From: Anagrus nilaparvatae
Taxonomy: Eukaryota; Arthropoda; Insecta; Hymenoptera; Mymaridae
DNA length: 64,000 nt
Direction: 5' to 3'
NCBI GenBank assembly: GCA_022575985.1
Contig: JAKSXM010000246.1
Coordinates: forward strand, 12,480,001 to 12,544,000
Part shown: one piece after another, positions 21,947-34,006 of the stretch
Layout: every line of letters starts with the position of its first letter
Position numbering within the stretch: position 1 is the stretch's first letter
The notes under the pieces: generated by a model
The model's database searches: none
What the model saw: the letters and a program-made list of their open reading frames with translations, nothing else
Told to the model about the DNA's origin: nothing
Position numbers and translations under genes: made by a program

Positions 21947-23838
21947 CAAATAACGTAAGCAAAGTTGGAGGTCGCTTAAGGTTATTTGTAAACGAATGGA
22001 CTAAAATAACTTCTGATCAAAATATTTTACATATAGTAAAAGGGTATGAAATTCCTTTTAATTCAACTGTTAAACAATATTTTGTACCTAAAGTTGCAAA
22101 CTTAGACATTTCAGCCACGAAAGTAGCTATTAACAAATTAATTAATATTGGTGCAGTTAGAAAAACAAGCTATACTTCAAATCAATTTATTTCATCTTAT
22201 TTTCTTAGAGAAAAACCTAATGGTGAAAACAGATTTATTTTAAATCTTAAAGCCTTAAATAAATTTATCAATACTACTCATTCTAAACTTGAAGATATCA
22301 GAACTGCTACTAAACTAATATCCAAAAACTGTTTTATGTGCTCTATTGACCTAAAAGATGCTTATCTCACAATTTCCATAAGCTCAGAGTTTACAAAATA
22401 TTTAAGATTTATATTCTTGGATCAAATTTATGAATTTACTAGTCTTCCTTTTGGATTATCAACTGCTCCTTATATCTTCACTAAATTAATGAAACCAGTA
22501 GAAGCTAAACTCAGAGAAATGGGAATACTAATTGTGATTTATTTAGATGATATTTTAATTTTTGGTAAAAATAAAAAGGAATGCTTTTCTAATACTATAC
22601 AAGTTAGGAAAATGTTAGAAAAACTGGGTTTCATTTTAAACATAGAAAAATGTAATTTAGAACCATCAATGAAATGTAAATTTTTGGGTTTTATTCTTAA
22701 CAGTGCAGAAATGAGGCTAGAATTGCCTTTGGACAAACAAAATAACATTGATAAGTTAATAAATAAATTTTTATATACAAATAAAAGTGTGATAATAAGA
22801 GATTTCGCAAGGTTAATTGGGACATTAATTGCTATTTGCCCAGCTATAAAATATGGCTACTTGTATACAAAAATCTTGGAAAAACATAAATCAAAATATT
22901 TAAAGAAATATAATAAAAATTTTAATAATACTATGGCAATAGAAAGTGAAGTTAAAAATGAACTTATATGGTGGAAAAATAATATTTTTAACAACTTCAA
23001 CCCCATTCGAAATTTTGATTTCAATTTAGAAATATTCACAGACTCTTCAAAGTCGGGTTGGGGAATACATTGTAAATCAAATAGATACTTAGATACCTAC
23101 GGGTTCTGGGATAATAAAGATAGGCTGAATTCTATAAATTTTTTAGAAATAAAAACTGTATATTATGGATTAAAATGTTATGCAAAAAATCTTCAATCTT
23201 GTGAAATTCTATTTAGAGTAGATAATACTACTGCCATAGCTTACATAAACAAAATGGGTGGTACTCAATTTCCTAAATTAAATGAGTTAGCTAGAAAAAT
23301 TTGGCAATTTTGTGAAAAAAGAAATTTATGGATATATGCATCGTACATTAACACTAAGGATAATATTCAAGCTGATAAATTATCTCGTATTAAATATGTC
23401 GAAACAGAATGGACTTTAGCCGACTGGGCATTTAATAAGATAAATCTTTCATTCGGACCTTTTGAAATTGATTTGTTCGCTTCAAACATCAATAACAAAT
23501 GTAGAAAATACATATCCGAGTTTCCGGACCCCTTCTCATTTAGGACTGATGCATTTACAATAGTTTGGAATGAATATTTCTATGCATTTCCACCTTTCTC
23601 TTTATTAAGTAGAGTTCTTCAAAAAATTATTTATGATAAAGCAGAAGGTGTCATCATAGTACCTAATTGGCCTAGCCAGCCATGGTACCCATTATTTGAA
23701 CAACTCTTAATTAGTAAAAAACTAATTTTAGAAAATAAAAGTAACAATTTACTTTTTTCTCCTTTCAGTCAGAATCATCCTTTAGGAATGAAGCTTACAT
23801 TGGTAGCAGCAATATTGTCCGGGAAGCGTACAGATTAA
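21814..23838 (+). CDS. DIRS ORF2: reverse transcriptase, RNase H and methyltransferase-like domain
   Basis: The RT begins well upstream of the first ATG (22336): VGGRLRLFVNEWTKITSDQ and a YFVPK block lie at 21970-22110, and the frame is open from 21814 without any ATG until 22336. Expression therefore probably needs frameshifting from ORF1, with which it overlaps by 133 nt, or reinitiation. Catalytic motifs: SIDLKDAY aspartate near residue 179, LPFGLSTAP, and YLDD with the aspartates at 245-246 (22546). RNase H follows with TDSS, LEIK, RVDNTTA and QADKLSR. The C-terminal FEIDLFAS...DPFSFRTDAF and WPSQPWYP blocks match the methyltransferase-like domain of DIRS elements. No internal stop. It would copy the element RNA. 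Confidence 0.9.
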   Translation, partial: RSKFPKLQTPIPSPEILQTSTLQSTSSTTGWAFETEQARETTKLTNNVSKVGGRLRLFVNEWTKITSDQNILHIVKGYEIPFNSTVKQYFVPKVANLDISATKVAINKLINIGAVRKTSYTSNQFISSYFLREKPNGENRFILNLKALNKFINTTHSKLEDIRTATKLISKNCFMCSIDLKDAYLTISISSEFTKYLRFIFLDQIYEFTSLPFGLSTAPYIFTKLMKPVEAKLREMGILIVIYLDDILIFGKNKKECFSNTIQVRKMLEKLGFILNIEKCNLEPSMKCKFLGFILNSAEMRLELPLDKQNNIDKLINKFLYTNKSVIIRDFARLIGTLIAICPAIKYGYLYTKILEKHKSKYLKKYNKNFNNTMAIESEVKNELIWWKNNIFNNFNPIRNFDFNLEIFTDSSKSGWGIHCKSNRYLDTYGFWDNKDRLNSINFLEIKTVYYGLKCYAKNLQSCEILFRVDNTTAIAYINKMGGTQFPKLNELARKIWQFCEKRNLWIYASYINTKDNIQADKLSRIKYVETEWTLADWAFNKINLSFGPFEIDLFASNINNKCRKYISEFPDPFSFRTDAFTIVWNEYFYAFPPFSLLSRVLQKIIYDKAEGVIIVPNWPSQPWYPLFEQLLISKKLILENKSNNLLFSPFSQNHPLGMKLTLVAAILSGKRTD

Positions 23839-23867
23839 GAAATGTTCCTGAAGACACTATATCAATT

Positions 23868-24769
23868 ATGGAAGCATCTATTACAAATTCGACGCTTAAA
23901 CAATATGATACTGTTTTTAAACAATGGTGGGAATATTGCCAAACCAATAAAATTTCACCTTTTCAATTTTCACAGGAACACCTGTTGAATTTTTTAACTT
24001 TGAAATTTAAAAAGGTCAATAGTTATAGTACTTTGAACTCTTATCGTTCAGCAGTTTCTTATTTATTTTTTAACGAGTTTTCTAACAATTTAGTAATTAA
24101 AAGATTTTTCAAAGGGGTTGAAAAATTAAAACCTGCTAAATCAAAATATGCTTTTACTTGGGATCCTAATATAGTCATTGAATATCTTTCCAAACTACAC
24201 CCAAATTTAGATATAACCCTAGAAAAATTATCCAAAAAATTAATCACTTTATTAGCTTTAATCACTGCTCAAAGAATTCAAACTTTAAGTCTTATTTCAA
24301 TAACAAACATCATAGTTAAAGATAGTGAAGTTTGGATTAAAATAACTGAAAATATTAAAACTTCGGGAAAAAACAGTTTCCAACCTTTACTAAAAATTCC
24401 ATTTTTTCATGATCATCCCGAATATTGCGTGGCCTCTGCTCTTTTATGTTACATTGAAAGAACGTCAAGTCTTAGAAATGATAATACATATTTATTTCTC
24501 ACTTTTAAAAAACCTTATCATACTGCAACTAAACAAACGCTGAGTAGGTGGATAAAAACGTTTTAAATGATAGTGGAGTAGATACGTCAATTTTTAAGAG
24601 CCATTCTACTCGTCATGCATCAACCTCTCTAGCATCTAATAAAGGAGTTAATCTGGATGAAATAAGAAAAACAGCTGGTTGGTCAGATAAATCTAATGTT
24701 TTTGCTAAATTTTATAATAGACCTATTGTTTCTGATAATGAATTTGCTAACTCAATATTCAATAATTAA
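23868..24769 (+). CDS. DIRS tyrosine recombinase, split by a one-base frameshift
   Basis: This enzyme integrates the circular DNA intermediate. Frame one (23868-24566) carries the first catalytic arginine in ITAQRIQTL (residue 136). After an A5 tract at 24553 the reading must move by one base, and the second frame, to 24769, holds HSTRH (H at 24602, R at 24611) and the nucleophile tyrosine in FAKFYNRP (24713). Thus all four R-H-R-Y residues exist but in two frames; one additional A would restore continuity. Upstream of the ATG the same frame is open and overlaps the ORF2 end (EAYRLRNVPEDTISI), so the true start may be earlier. The copy may be inactive, or the base may be a sequencing error. 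Confidence 0.85.
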
Positions 24770-24880
24770 TAAAGTTGTGTTTATAAATGTTTCACTAAAT
24801 AAAGATAATTAAATAAATTTGTTACTAATTTAATAAATATATATATATAAATGTTTTTGTAAATTATTTTCTTTAAACAG

Positions 24881-24993
24881 CTACCTAGTGATCTCGAGGA
24901 CGATGAACGAAATATAATTAGATGATCGAATGAACTTACCTGTAAGTGAAATTCGATCATAATTATATGAGAGAATCGTCCGAAGAGATCACT
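24881..24993. repeat. DIRS internal complementary region
   Basis: 24881-24915 is the inverse complement of the first 35 bp of the element (20461-20495). 24916-24919 is AATT. 24920-24993 is the inverse complement of the last 74 bp (25178-25251). The region thus represents the joined ends of the circular form, the signature of DIRS replication. Confidence 0.92.
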
Positions 24994-25060
24994 ATCACCC
25001 TCCCGACCCAAAAATTTTATAACAAAAAATTTTTTCCCAAATTGATAATTTACAAAATTT

Positions 25061-25251
25061 AAAAATCGTAATGACATATTACTTATTAGGCATAGCAAGC
25101 TTCAGGTATGTCAGTGTTTTGTTTTGTTTTTGCTTTAAAAAATGTGATAATAATGCGTTCGAAAAGTCGAACTACCTAGTGATCTCTTCGGACGATTCTC
25201 TCATATAATTATGATCGAATTTCACTTACAGGTAAGTTCATTCGATCATCT
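25061..25251. repeat. DIRS right inverted terminal repeat
   Basis: 25061-25185 is inverted relative to the left repeat; the outer 74 bp (25178-25251) is specific to this end and complementary to the ICR. Confidence 0.9.
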
Positions 25252-25297
25252 AATTTTATGGATATGTTTAAAGTATATTTAAGTTAATGATATATAT

Positions 25298-25622
25298 GTT
25301 ACGCCCGAAACGAGGTAACGGCCGGTTCCGCGGAACGGGGCAGTCATCAGCCGGCTTGATGAAATTATGAATAAAATTTGCTAAGTCAAACAAATTTTTT
25401 ATCTTATAATTAATCAGTATCATTTAAAAATGTATTTTAAATGTAAAAAAAATTAAACAAAAATTTTTTTTCTTGGAAATGTTTCTTATTTTCAATGTAT
25501 TAATTTATTTAACTTGATGCCCCGTTCCGCGGAACCGGCCGGTTTGATGTCCCATTCCGTGGAACCGGCCGGTTTACTGTCCGATTCCGCGGAACCGGCC
25601 GTTACCTCGTTTCGGGCGTAAC
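25298..25622. mobile_element. GC-rich MITE with ~37-bp inverted ends
   Basis: The ends gttacgcccgaaacgaggta and its inverse complement extend into an inverted repeat of about 37 bp (25298-25335 and 25585-25622). The interior is AT-rich, but the right side holds three copies of a roughly 29-bp unit with the TTCCGCGGAA palindrome (about 25515-25600) and the left side one. It lies in a TA microsatellite, so the target duplication cannot be told from the repeat. No coding capacity. Confidence 0.8.
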
Positions 25623-25629
25623 ATATATA

Positions 25630-28600
25630 TCTTAATACTATATATATTTGAAAATTTATTTGTTTGTTTGTCTGTTTGTTTGTCTGTTTGTACCCTAATG
25701 ACGCAAGAACCACCGAACCGATTGGCATGAAACCGGCGTCAAAAAGAAGAAAAAAAAAATGCGGGTGACATAGGCCCTATATTTTCTGATTAGCTATCGT
25801 AGTTTTTGAGATATTTAATTTTTAGTATTTTTGAACTTGATAACATTTTTTAAAAATTTTATCAAAAATTGAAATATCTGGATACTATCGAAAAATTTTG
25901 CTATAGCACTTCATAGTATTCAATTCAGCACTAATTTTTACGTATTCTCTGAAATTTTTATTCAAAACGGAGGTATCTTTAAAATTTTATGAAATATTTT
26001 TAAAATTTTTTACTATATCTTAATACTATATATATTTGAAAATTTATTTGTTTGTTTGTCTGTTTGTTTGTCTGTTTGTTTGACTGTTTGTTTGTCTGTT
26101 TGTACCCTAATGTCGCAAGAACCACCGAACCGATTGGCATGAAACCGGCGTCAAAAAGAAGAAAAAAAAAATGCGGGTGACATAGGCCCTATATTTTCTG
26201 ATTAGCTATCGTAGTTTTTGAGATATTTAATTTTTAGTATTTTTGAACTTGATAACATTTTTTAAAAATTTTATCAAAAATTGAAATATCTGGATACTAT
26301 CGAAAAATTTTGCTATAGCACTTCATAGTATTCAATTCAGCACTAATTTTTACGTATTCTCTGAAATTTTTATTCAAAACGGAGATATCTTTAAAATTTT
26401 ATAAAATATTTAAACAATTTTTTACTATATCTTATCTTAATACTATATATATTTGAAAATTTATTTGTTTGTTTGTCTGTTTGTTTGTCTGTTTGTACCC
26501 TAATGACGCAAGAACCACCGAACCGATTGGCATGAAACCGGCGTCAAAAAGAAGAAAAAAAAAATGCGGGTGACATAGGACCTATATTTTCTGATTAGCT
26601 ATCGTAGTTTTTGAGATATTTAATTTTTAGTATTTTTGAACTTGATAACATTTTTTAAAAATTTTATCAAAAATTGAAATATCTCGATACTATCGAAAAA
26701 TTTTCTTATCGCACTTCATAGTATTCAATTCAGCACTAATTTTTACGTATTCTCTGAAATTTTTATTCAAAACGGAGGTATCTTTAAAATTTTATGAAAT
26801 ATTTTTAAAATTTTTTACTATATCTTAATACTATATATATTTGAAAATTTATTTGTTTGTTTGTCTGTTTGTTTGTCTGTTTGTACCCTAATGACGCAAG
26901 AACCACAGAACCGATTGGCATGAAACGGGCGTCAAAAAGAAGAAAAAAAAAATGCGGGTGACATAGGACGTATATTTTCTGATTAGCTATCGTAGTTTTT
27001 GAGATATTTAATTTTTAGTATTTTTGAACTTGATAACATTTTTTAAAAATTTTATCAAAAATTGAAATATCTCGATACTATCGAAAAATTTTCTTATCGC
27101 ACTTCATAGTATTCAATTCAGCACTAATTTTTACGTATTCTCTGAAATTTTTATTCAAAACGGAGGTATCTTTAAAATTTTATGAAATATTTTTAAAATT
27201 TTTTACTATATCTTAATACTATATATATTTGAAAATTTATTTGTTTGTTTGTCTGTTTGTTTGTCTGTTTGTTTGTCTGTTTGTACCCTAATGACGCAAG
27301 AACCACCGAACCGATTGGCATGAAACCAGCGTCAAAAAGAAGAAAAAAAAAATGCGGGTGACATAGGCCCTATATTTTCTGATTAGCTATCGTAGTTTTT
27401 GAGATATTTAATTTTTAGTATTTTTGAACTTGATAACATTTTTTAAAAATTTTATCAAAAATTGAAATATCTGGATACTATCGAAAAATTTTGCTATAGC
27501 ACTTCATAGTATTCAATTCAGCACTAATTTTTACGTATTCTCTGAAATTTTTATTCAAAACGGAGGTATCTTTAAAATTTTATGAAATATTTTTAAAATT
27601 TTTTACTATATCTTAATACTATATATATTTGAAAATTTATTTGTTTGTTTGTCTGTTTGTTTGTCTGTTTGTTTGTCTGTTTGTACCCTAATGACGCAAG
27701 AACCACCGAACCGATTGGCATGAAACCGGCGTCAAAAAGAAGAAAAAAAAAATGCGGGTGACATAGGCCCTATATTTTCTGATTAGCTATCGTAGTTTTT
27801 GAGATATTTAATTTTTAGTATTTTTGAACTTGATAACATTTTTTAAAAATTTTATCAAAAATTGAAATATCTGGATACTATCGAAAAATTTTGCTATAGC
27901 ACTTCATAGTATTCAATTCAGCACTAATTTTTACGTATTCTCTGAAATTTTTATTCAAAACGGAGATATCTTTAAAATTTTATAAAATATTTAAACAATT
28001 TTTTACTATATCTTATCTTAATCCAATCCTATATATATATAAATCCTATATATATATAAATCTTTAATTATGTGTGTATGTGTGTATGTCCGAACGCGAT
28101 AAACTAGAAAACGATAAAAGCTACAGATATAGGGTTTACGGCAAAAGATGGCAAAAATTACGGGTCAAAACATAGGCTAGGTTTTATTTCGATTGGTAAC
28201 AACAAAAAATTTTTATGTTGAAAAAACTGAATTTCCAAGAAAAAAATTTTTATCACATTTTCAAAAAAAACCAGAAAAACGGAAAACCGAGGAAAAATTT
28301 TACTATAAAAAAGAATTTTATTCGATTCGGGCATATTTTTTACGTATCCACCTAAATTTTCAAGCTAATCGGCTCGATCTGTCAAAAGTTACAATAATTT
28401 TTCAAAAATTATAAAAGTTTAGGAATAATCCTATCCTATCCTATCCTATCCTATCCTATCCTATCCTATCCTATCCTATCCTATCCTATATCCTATCCTA
28501 TCCTATATATATATAAATCTTTAATTATGTGTGTATGTGTGTATGTCCGAACGCGATAAACTAGAAAACGATAAAAGCTACAGATATAGGGTTTACGGCA

Positions 28601-29667
28601 AAAGATGGCAAATATTACGAGTCAAAACATAGGCTAGGTTTTATTTCGATTGGTAACAACAAAAAATTTTTATGTTGAAAAAACTGAATTTCCAAGAAAA
28701 AAATTTTTATCACATTTTCAAAAAAAACCAGAAAAACGGAAAACCGAGGAAAAATTTTACTATAAAAAAGAATTTTATTCGATTCGGGCATATTTTTTAC
28801 GTATCCACCTAAATTTTCAAGCTAATCGGCTCGATCTGTCAAAAGTTACAATCATTTTTCAAAAATTATAAAAGTTTAGGAATAATCCTATCCTATCCTA
28901 TCCTATCCTATCCTATATATAAATCTTTAATTATGTGTGTATGTGTGTATGTCCGAACGCGATAAACTAGAAAACGATAAAAGCTACAGATATAGGGTTT
29001 ACAGCAAAAGATGGCAAAAATTACGGGTCAAAACATAGGCTAGGTTTTATTTCGATTGGTAACAACAAAAAATTTTTATGTTGAAAAAACTGAATTTCCA
29101 AGAAAAAAATTTTTATCACATTTTCAAAAAAAACCAGAAAAACGGAAAACCGAGGAAAAATTTTACTATAAAAAAGAATTTTATTCGATTCGGGCATATT
29201 TTTTACGTATCCACCTAAATTTTCAAGCTAATCGGCTCGATCTGTCAAAAGTTACAATCATTTTTCAAAAATTATAAAAGTTTAGGAATAATATTATATA
29301 TATTCGTAATTCTTACCGGTTACTAATTTAGTAGATCAATAGAGTAATTAAAAGAAACTTGTACAGGTATTATCAGGGTGAATCCTAGAATTGGTAGTTG
29401 AGGGAAGCAACTGCCACTTGCGGATCCTAGGGAAGGGTACTCAAGCTTTGTATCGCTGATCACTAATTATCCGCCTTAGTTCCAACGTCCGTAATTTTTA
29501 TGATTTAGTAAATTTTAGATAATAAGTCGGGTAAAAAAGGTTGTTATACAAACTATTGAGTATGCTAAAACAACATATCTTTGGAAAAATGAAGTTGCAG
29601 GGGTCCAGGGGGGCGCAGCCCCCTTGGCGGTTGCCGAGGTGAGCGAAGCGAGCCGGAGGCAGCTAGT
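25630..29667 (+). mobile_element. Helentron-type unit A: 6 R1, 3 R2, 1 R3
   Basis: R1 copies start near 25637, 26025, 26442, 26830, 27218 and 27618; R2 near 28046, 28504 and 28911; R3 spans about 29291-29667 and ends CTAGT. A (CCTAT)n tract separates the first two R2 copies. The first R2 start is duplicated. Confidence 0.82.
28427..28506. repeat. (CCTAT)n microsatellite in unit A
   Basis: Tandem CCTAT pentamers between two R2 copies; shorter tracts lie at about 28887-28916. It appears to have grown from the tail of R2, which ends aataatcctat. Confidence 0.9.
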
Positions 29668-32600
29668 ACTATATATATTTGAAAATTTATTTGTTTGTTT
29701 GTCTGTTTGTACCCTAATGACGCAAGAACCACCGAACCGATTGGCATGAAACCGGCGTCAAAAAGAAGAAAAAAAAAATGCGGGTGACATAGGCCCTATA
29801 TTTTCTGATTAGCTATCGTAGTTTTTGAGATATTTAATTTTTAGTATTTTTGAACTTGATAACATTTTTTAAAAATTTTATCAAAAATTGAAATATCTGG
29901 ATACTATCGAAAAATTTTGCTATAGCACTTCATAGTATTCAATTCAGCACTAATTTTTACGTATTCTCTGAAATTTTTATTCAAAACGGAGATATCTTTA
30001 AAATTTTATAAAATATTTAAACAATTTTTTACTATATCTTATCTTAATACTATATATATTTGAAAATTTATTTGTTTGTTTGTCTGTTTGTTTGTCTGTT
30101 TGTACCCTAATGACGCAAGAACCACCGAACCGATTGGCATGAAACCGGCGTCAAAAAGAAGAAAAAAAAAATGCGGGTGACATAGGACCTATATTTTCTG
30201 ATTAGCTATCGTAGTTTTTGAGATATTTAATTTTTAGTATTTTTGAACTTGATAACATTTTTTAAAAATTTTATCAAAAATTGAAATATCTCGATACTAT
30301 CGAAAAATTTTGCTATAGCACTTCATAGTATTCAATTCAGCACTAATTTTTACGTATTCTCTGAAATTTTTATTCAAAACGGAGGTATCTTTAAAATTTT
30401 ATGAAATATTTTTAAAATTTTTTACTATATCTTAATCTTAATACTATATATATTTGAAAATTTATTTGTTTGTTTGTCTGTTTGTTTGTCTGTTTGTACC
30501 CTAATGACGCAAGAACCACAGAACCGATTGGCATGAAACCGGCGTCAAAAAGAAGAAAAAAAAAATGCGGGTGACATAGGACGTATATTTTCTGATTAGC
30601 TATCGTAGTTTTTGAGATATTTAATTTTTAGTATTTTTGAACTTGATAACATTTTTTAAAAATTTTATCAAAAATTGAAATATCTCGATACTATCGAAAA
30701 ATTTTCTTATCGCACTTCATAGTATTCAATTCAGCACTAATTTTTACGTATTCTCTGAAATTTTTATTCAAAACGGAGGTATCTTTAAAATTTTATGAAA
30801 TATTTTTAAAATTTTTTACTATAACTTAATACTATATATATTTGAAAATTTATTTGTTTGTTTGTCTGTTTGTTTGTCTGTTTGTTTGTCTGTTTGTAAC
30901 CTAATGACGCAAGAACCACCGAACCGATTGGCATGAAACCAGCGTCAAAAAGAAGAAAAAAAAAATGCGGGTGACATAGGCCCTATATTTTCTGATTAGC
31001 TATCGTAGTTTTTGAGATATTTAATTTTTAGTATTTTTGAACTTGATAACATTTTTTAAAAATTTTATCAAAAATTGAAATATCTCGATACTATCGAAAA
31101 ATTTTCTTATCGCACTTCATAGTATTCAATTCAGCACTAATTTTTACGTATTCTCTGAAATTTTTATTCAAAACGGAGGTATCTTTAAAATTTTATGAAA
31201 TATTTTTAAAATTTTTTACTATATCTTAATACTATATATATTTGAAAATTTATTTGTTTGTTTGTCTGTTTGTTTGTCTGTTTGTTTGTCTGTTTGTACC
31301 CTAATGACGCAAGAACCACCGAACCGATTGGCATGAAACCGGCGTCAAAAAGAAGAAAAAAAAAATGCGGGTGACATAGGACGTATATTTTCTGATTAGC
31401 TATCGTAGTTTTTGAGATATTTAATTTTTAGTATTTTTGAACTTGATAACATTTTTTAAAAATTTTATCAAAAATTGAAATATCTCGATACTATCGAAAA
31501 ATTTTCTTATCGCACTTCATAGTATTCAATTCAGCACTAATTTTTACGTATTCTCTGAAATTTTTATTCAAAACGGAGGTATCTTTAAAATTTTATGAAA
31601 TATTTTTAAAATTTTTTACTATAACTTAATACTATATATATTTGAAAATTTATTTGTTTGTTTGTCTGTTTGTTTGTCTGTTTGTTTGTCTGTTTGTAAC
31701 CTAATGACGCAAGAACCACCGAACCGATTGGCATGAAACCAGCGTCAAAAAGAAGAAAAAAAAAATGCGGGTGACATAGGCCCTATATTTTCTGATTAGC
31801 TATCGTAGTTTTTGAGATATTTAATTTTTAGTATTTTTGAACTTGATAACATTTTTTAAAAATTTTATCAAAAATTGAAATATCTCGATACTATCGAAAA
31901 ATTTTCTTATCGCACTTCATAGTATTCAATTCAGCACTAATTTTTACGTATTCTCTGAAATTTTTATTCAAAACGGAGGTATCTTTAAAATTTTATGAAA
32001 TATTTTTAAAATTTTTTACTATATCTTAATACTATATATATTTGAAAATTTATTTGTTTGTTTGTCTGTTTGTTTGTCTGTTTGTTTGTCTGTTTGTACC
32101 CTAATGACGCAAGAACCACCGAACCGATTGGCATGAAACCGGCGTCAAAAAGAAGAAAAAAAAAATGCGGGTGACATAGGCCCTATATTTTCTGATTAGC
32201 TATCGTAGTTTTTGAGATATTTAATTTTTAGTATTTTTGAACTTGATAACATTTTTTAAAAATTTTATCAAAAATTGAAATATCTGGATACTATCGAAAA
32301 ATTTTGCTATAGCACTTCATAGTATTCAATTCAGCACTAATTTTTACGTATTCTCTGAAATTTTTATTCAAAACGGAGGTATCTTTAAAATTTTATGAAA
32401 TATTTTTAAAATTTTTTACTATATCTTAATACTATATATATTTGAAAATTTATTTGTTTGTTTGTCTGTTTGTTTGTCTGTTTGTTTGTCTGTTTGTACC
32501 CTAATGACGCAAGAACCACCGAACCGATTGGCATGAAACCGGCGTCAAAAAGAAGAAAAAAAAAATGCGGGTGACATAGGCCCTATATTTTCTGATTAGC

Positions 32601-34006
32601 TATCGTAGTTTTTGAGATATTTAATTTTTAGTATTTTTGAACTTGATAACATTTTTTAAAAATTTTATCAAAAATTGAAATATCTGGATACTATCGAAAA
32701 ATTTTGCTATAGCACTTCATAGTATTCAATTCAGCACTAATTTTTACGTATTCTCTGAAATTTTTATTCAAAACGGAGATATCTTTAAAATTTTATAAAA
32801 TATTTAAACAATTTTTTACTATATCTTATCTTAATCCTATCCTATATATATATAAATCTTTAATTATGTGTGTATGTGTGTATGTCCGAACGCGATAAAC
32901 TAGAAAACGATAAAAGCTACAGATATAGGGTTTACGGCAAAAGATGGCAAAAATTACGGGTCAAAACATAGGCTAGGTTTTATTTCGATTGGTAACAACA
33001 AAAAATTTTTATGTTGAAAAAACTGAATTTCCAAGAAAAAAATTTTTATCACATTTTCAAAAAAAACCAGAAAAACGGAAAACCGAGGAAAAATTTTACT
33101 ATAAAAAAGAATTTTATTCGATTCGGGCATATTTTTTACGTATCCACCTAAATTTTCAAGCTAATCGGCTCGATCTGTCAAAAGTTACAATCATTTTTCA
33201 AAAATTATAAAAGTTTAGGAATAATCCTATCCTATCCTATCCTATCCTATCCTATATATAAATCTTTAATTATGTGTGTATGTGTGTATGTCCGAACGCG
33301 ATAAACTAGAAAACGATAAAAGCTACAGATATAGGGTTTACGGCAAAAGATGGCAAAAATTACGGGTCAAAACATAGGCTAGGTTTTATTTCGATTGGTA
33401 ACAACAAAAAATTTTTATGTTGAAAAAACTGAATTTCCAAGAAAAAAATTTTTATCACATTTTCAAAAAAAACCAGAAAAACGGAAAACCGAGGAAAAAT
33501 TTTACTATAAAAAAGAATTTTATTCGATTCGGGCATATTTTTTACGTATCCACCTAAATTTTCAAGCTAATCGGCTCGATCTGTCAAAAGTTACAATCAT
33601 TTTTCAAAAATTATAAAAGTTTAGGAATAATATTATATATATTCGTAATTCTTACCGGTTACTAATTTAGTAGATCAATAGAGTAATTAAAAGAAACTTG
33701 TACAGGTATTATCAGGGTGAATCCTAGAATTGGTAGTTGAGGGAAGCAACTGCCACTTGCGGATCCTAGGGAAGGGTACTCAAGCTTTGTATCGCTGATC
33801 ACTAATTATCCGCCTTAGTTCCAACGTCCGTAATTTTTATGATTTAGTAAATTTTAGATAATAAGTCGGGTAAAAAAGGTTGTTATACAAACTATTGAGT
33901 ATGCTAAAACAACATATCTTTGGAAAAATGAAGTTGCAGGGGTCCAGGGGGGCGCAGCCCCCTTGGCGGTTGCCGAGGTGAGCGAAGCGAGCCGGAGGCA
34001 GCTAGT
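29668..34006 (+). mobile_element. Helentron-type unit B: 8 R1, 2 R2, 1 R3
   Basis: R1 copies start near 29668, 30049, 30443, 30831, 31231, 31631, 32031 and 32431; R2 near 32842 and 33253; R3 ends CTAGT at 34002-34006. R1 copies 4-5 and 6-7 carry alternating gtaacc/gtaccc variants, pointing to a local dimer duplication. Confidence 0.82.

Larger units (their letters stand above)
20461..25251 (+). mobile_element. Full-length DIRS-type tyrosine-recombinase retrotransposon
   Basis: All structural hallmarks are present in order: left inverted terminal repeat, gag-like ORF, RT/RNase H/methyltransferase-like ORF, tyrosine recombinase ORF, internal complementary region (ICR) and right terminal repeat. 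The outer ends of the two terminal repeats differ, and the ICR is complementary to both outer ends joined together, as in the DIRS model in which a circular intermediate is completed on the ICR. AATT flanks both sides (20457-20460 and 25252-25255). The empty site survives at 17911-17930. A one-base frameshift in the recombinase suggests this copy is inactive or carries a homopolymer sequencing error. Confidence 0.93.

Noticed and set aside
21659..21949. 96-codon minus frame rich in Ile/Val
   Set aside because: Antisense of the AAT/AAC repeat and arginine-rich tail of DIRS ORF1.
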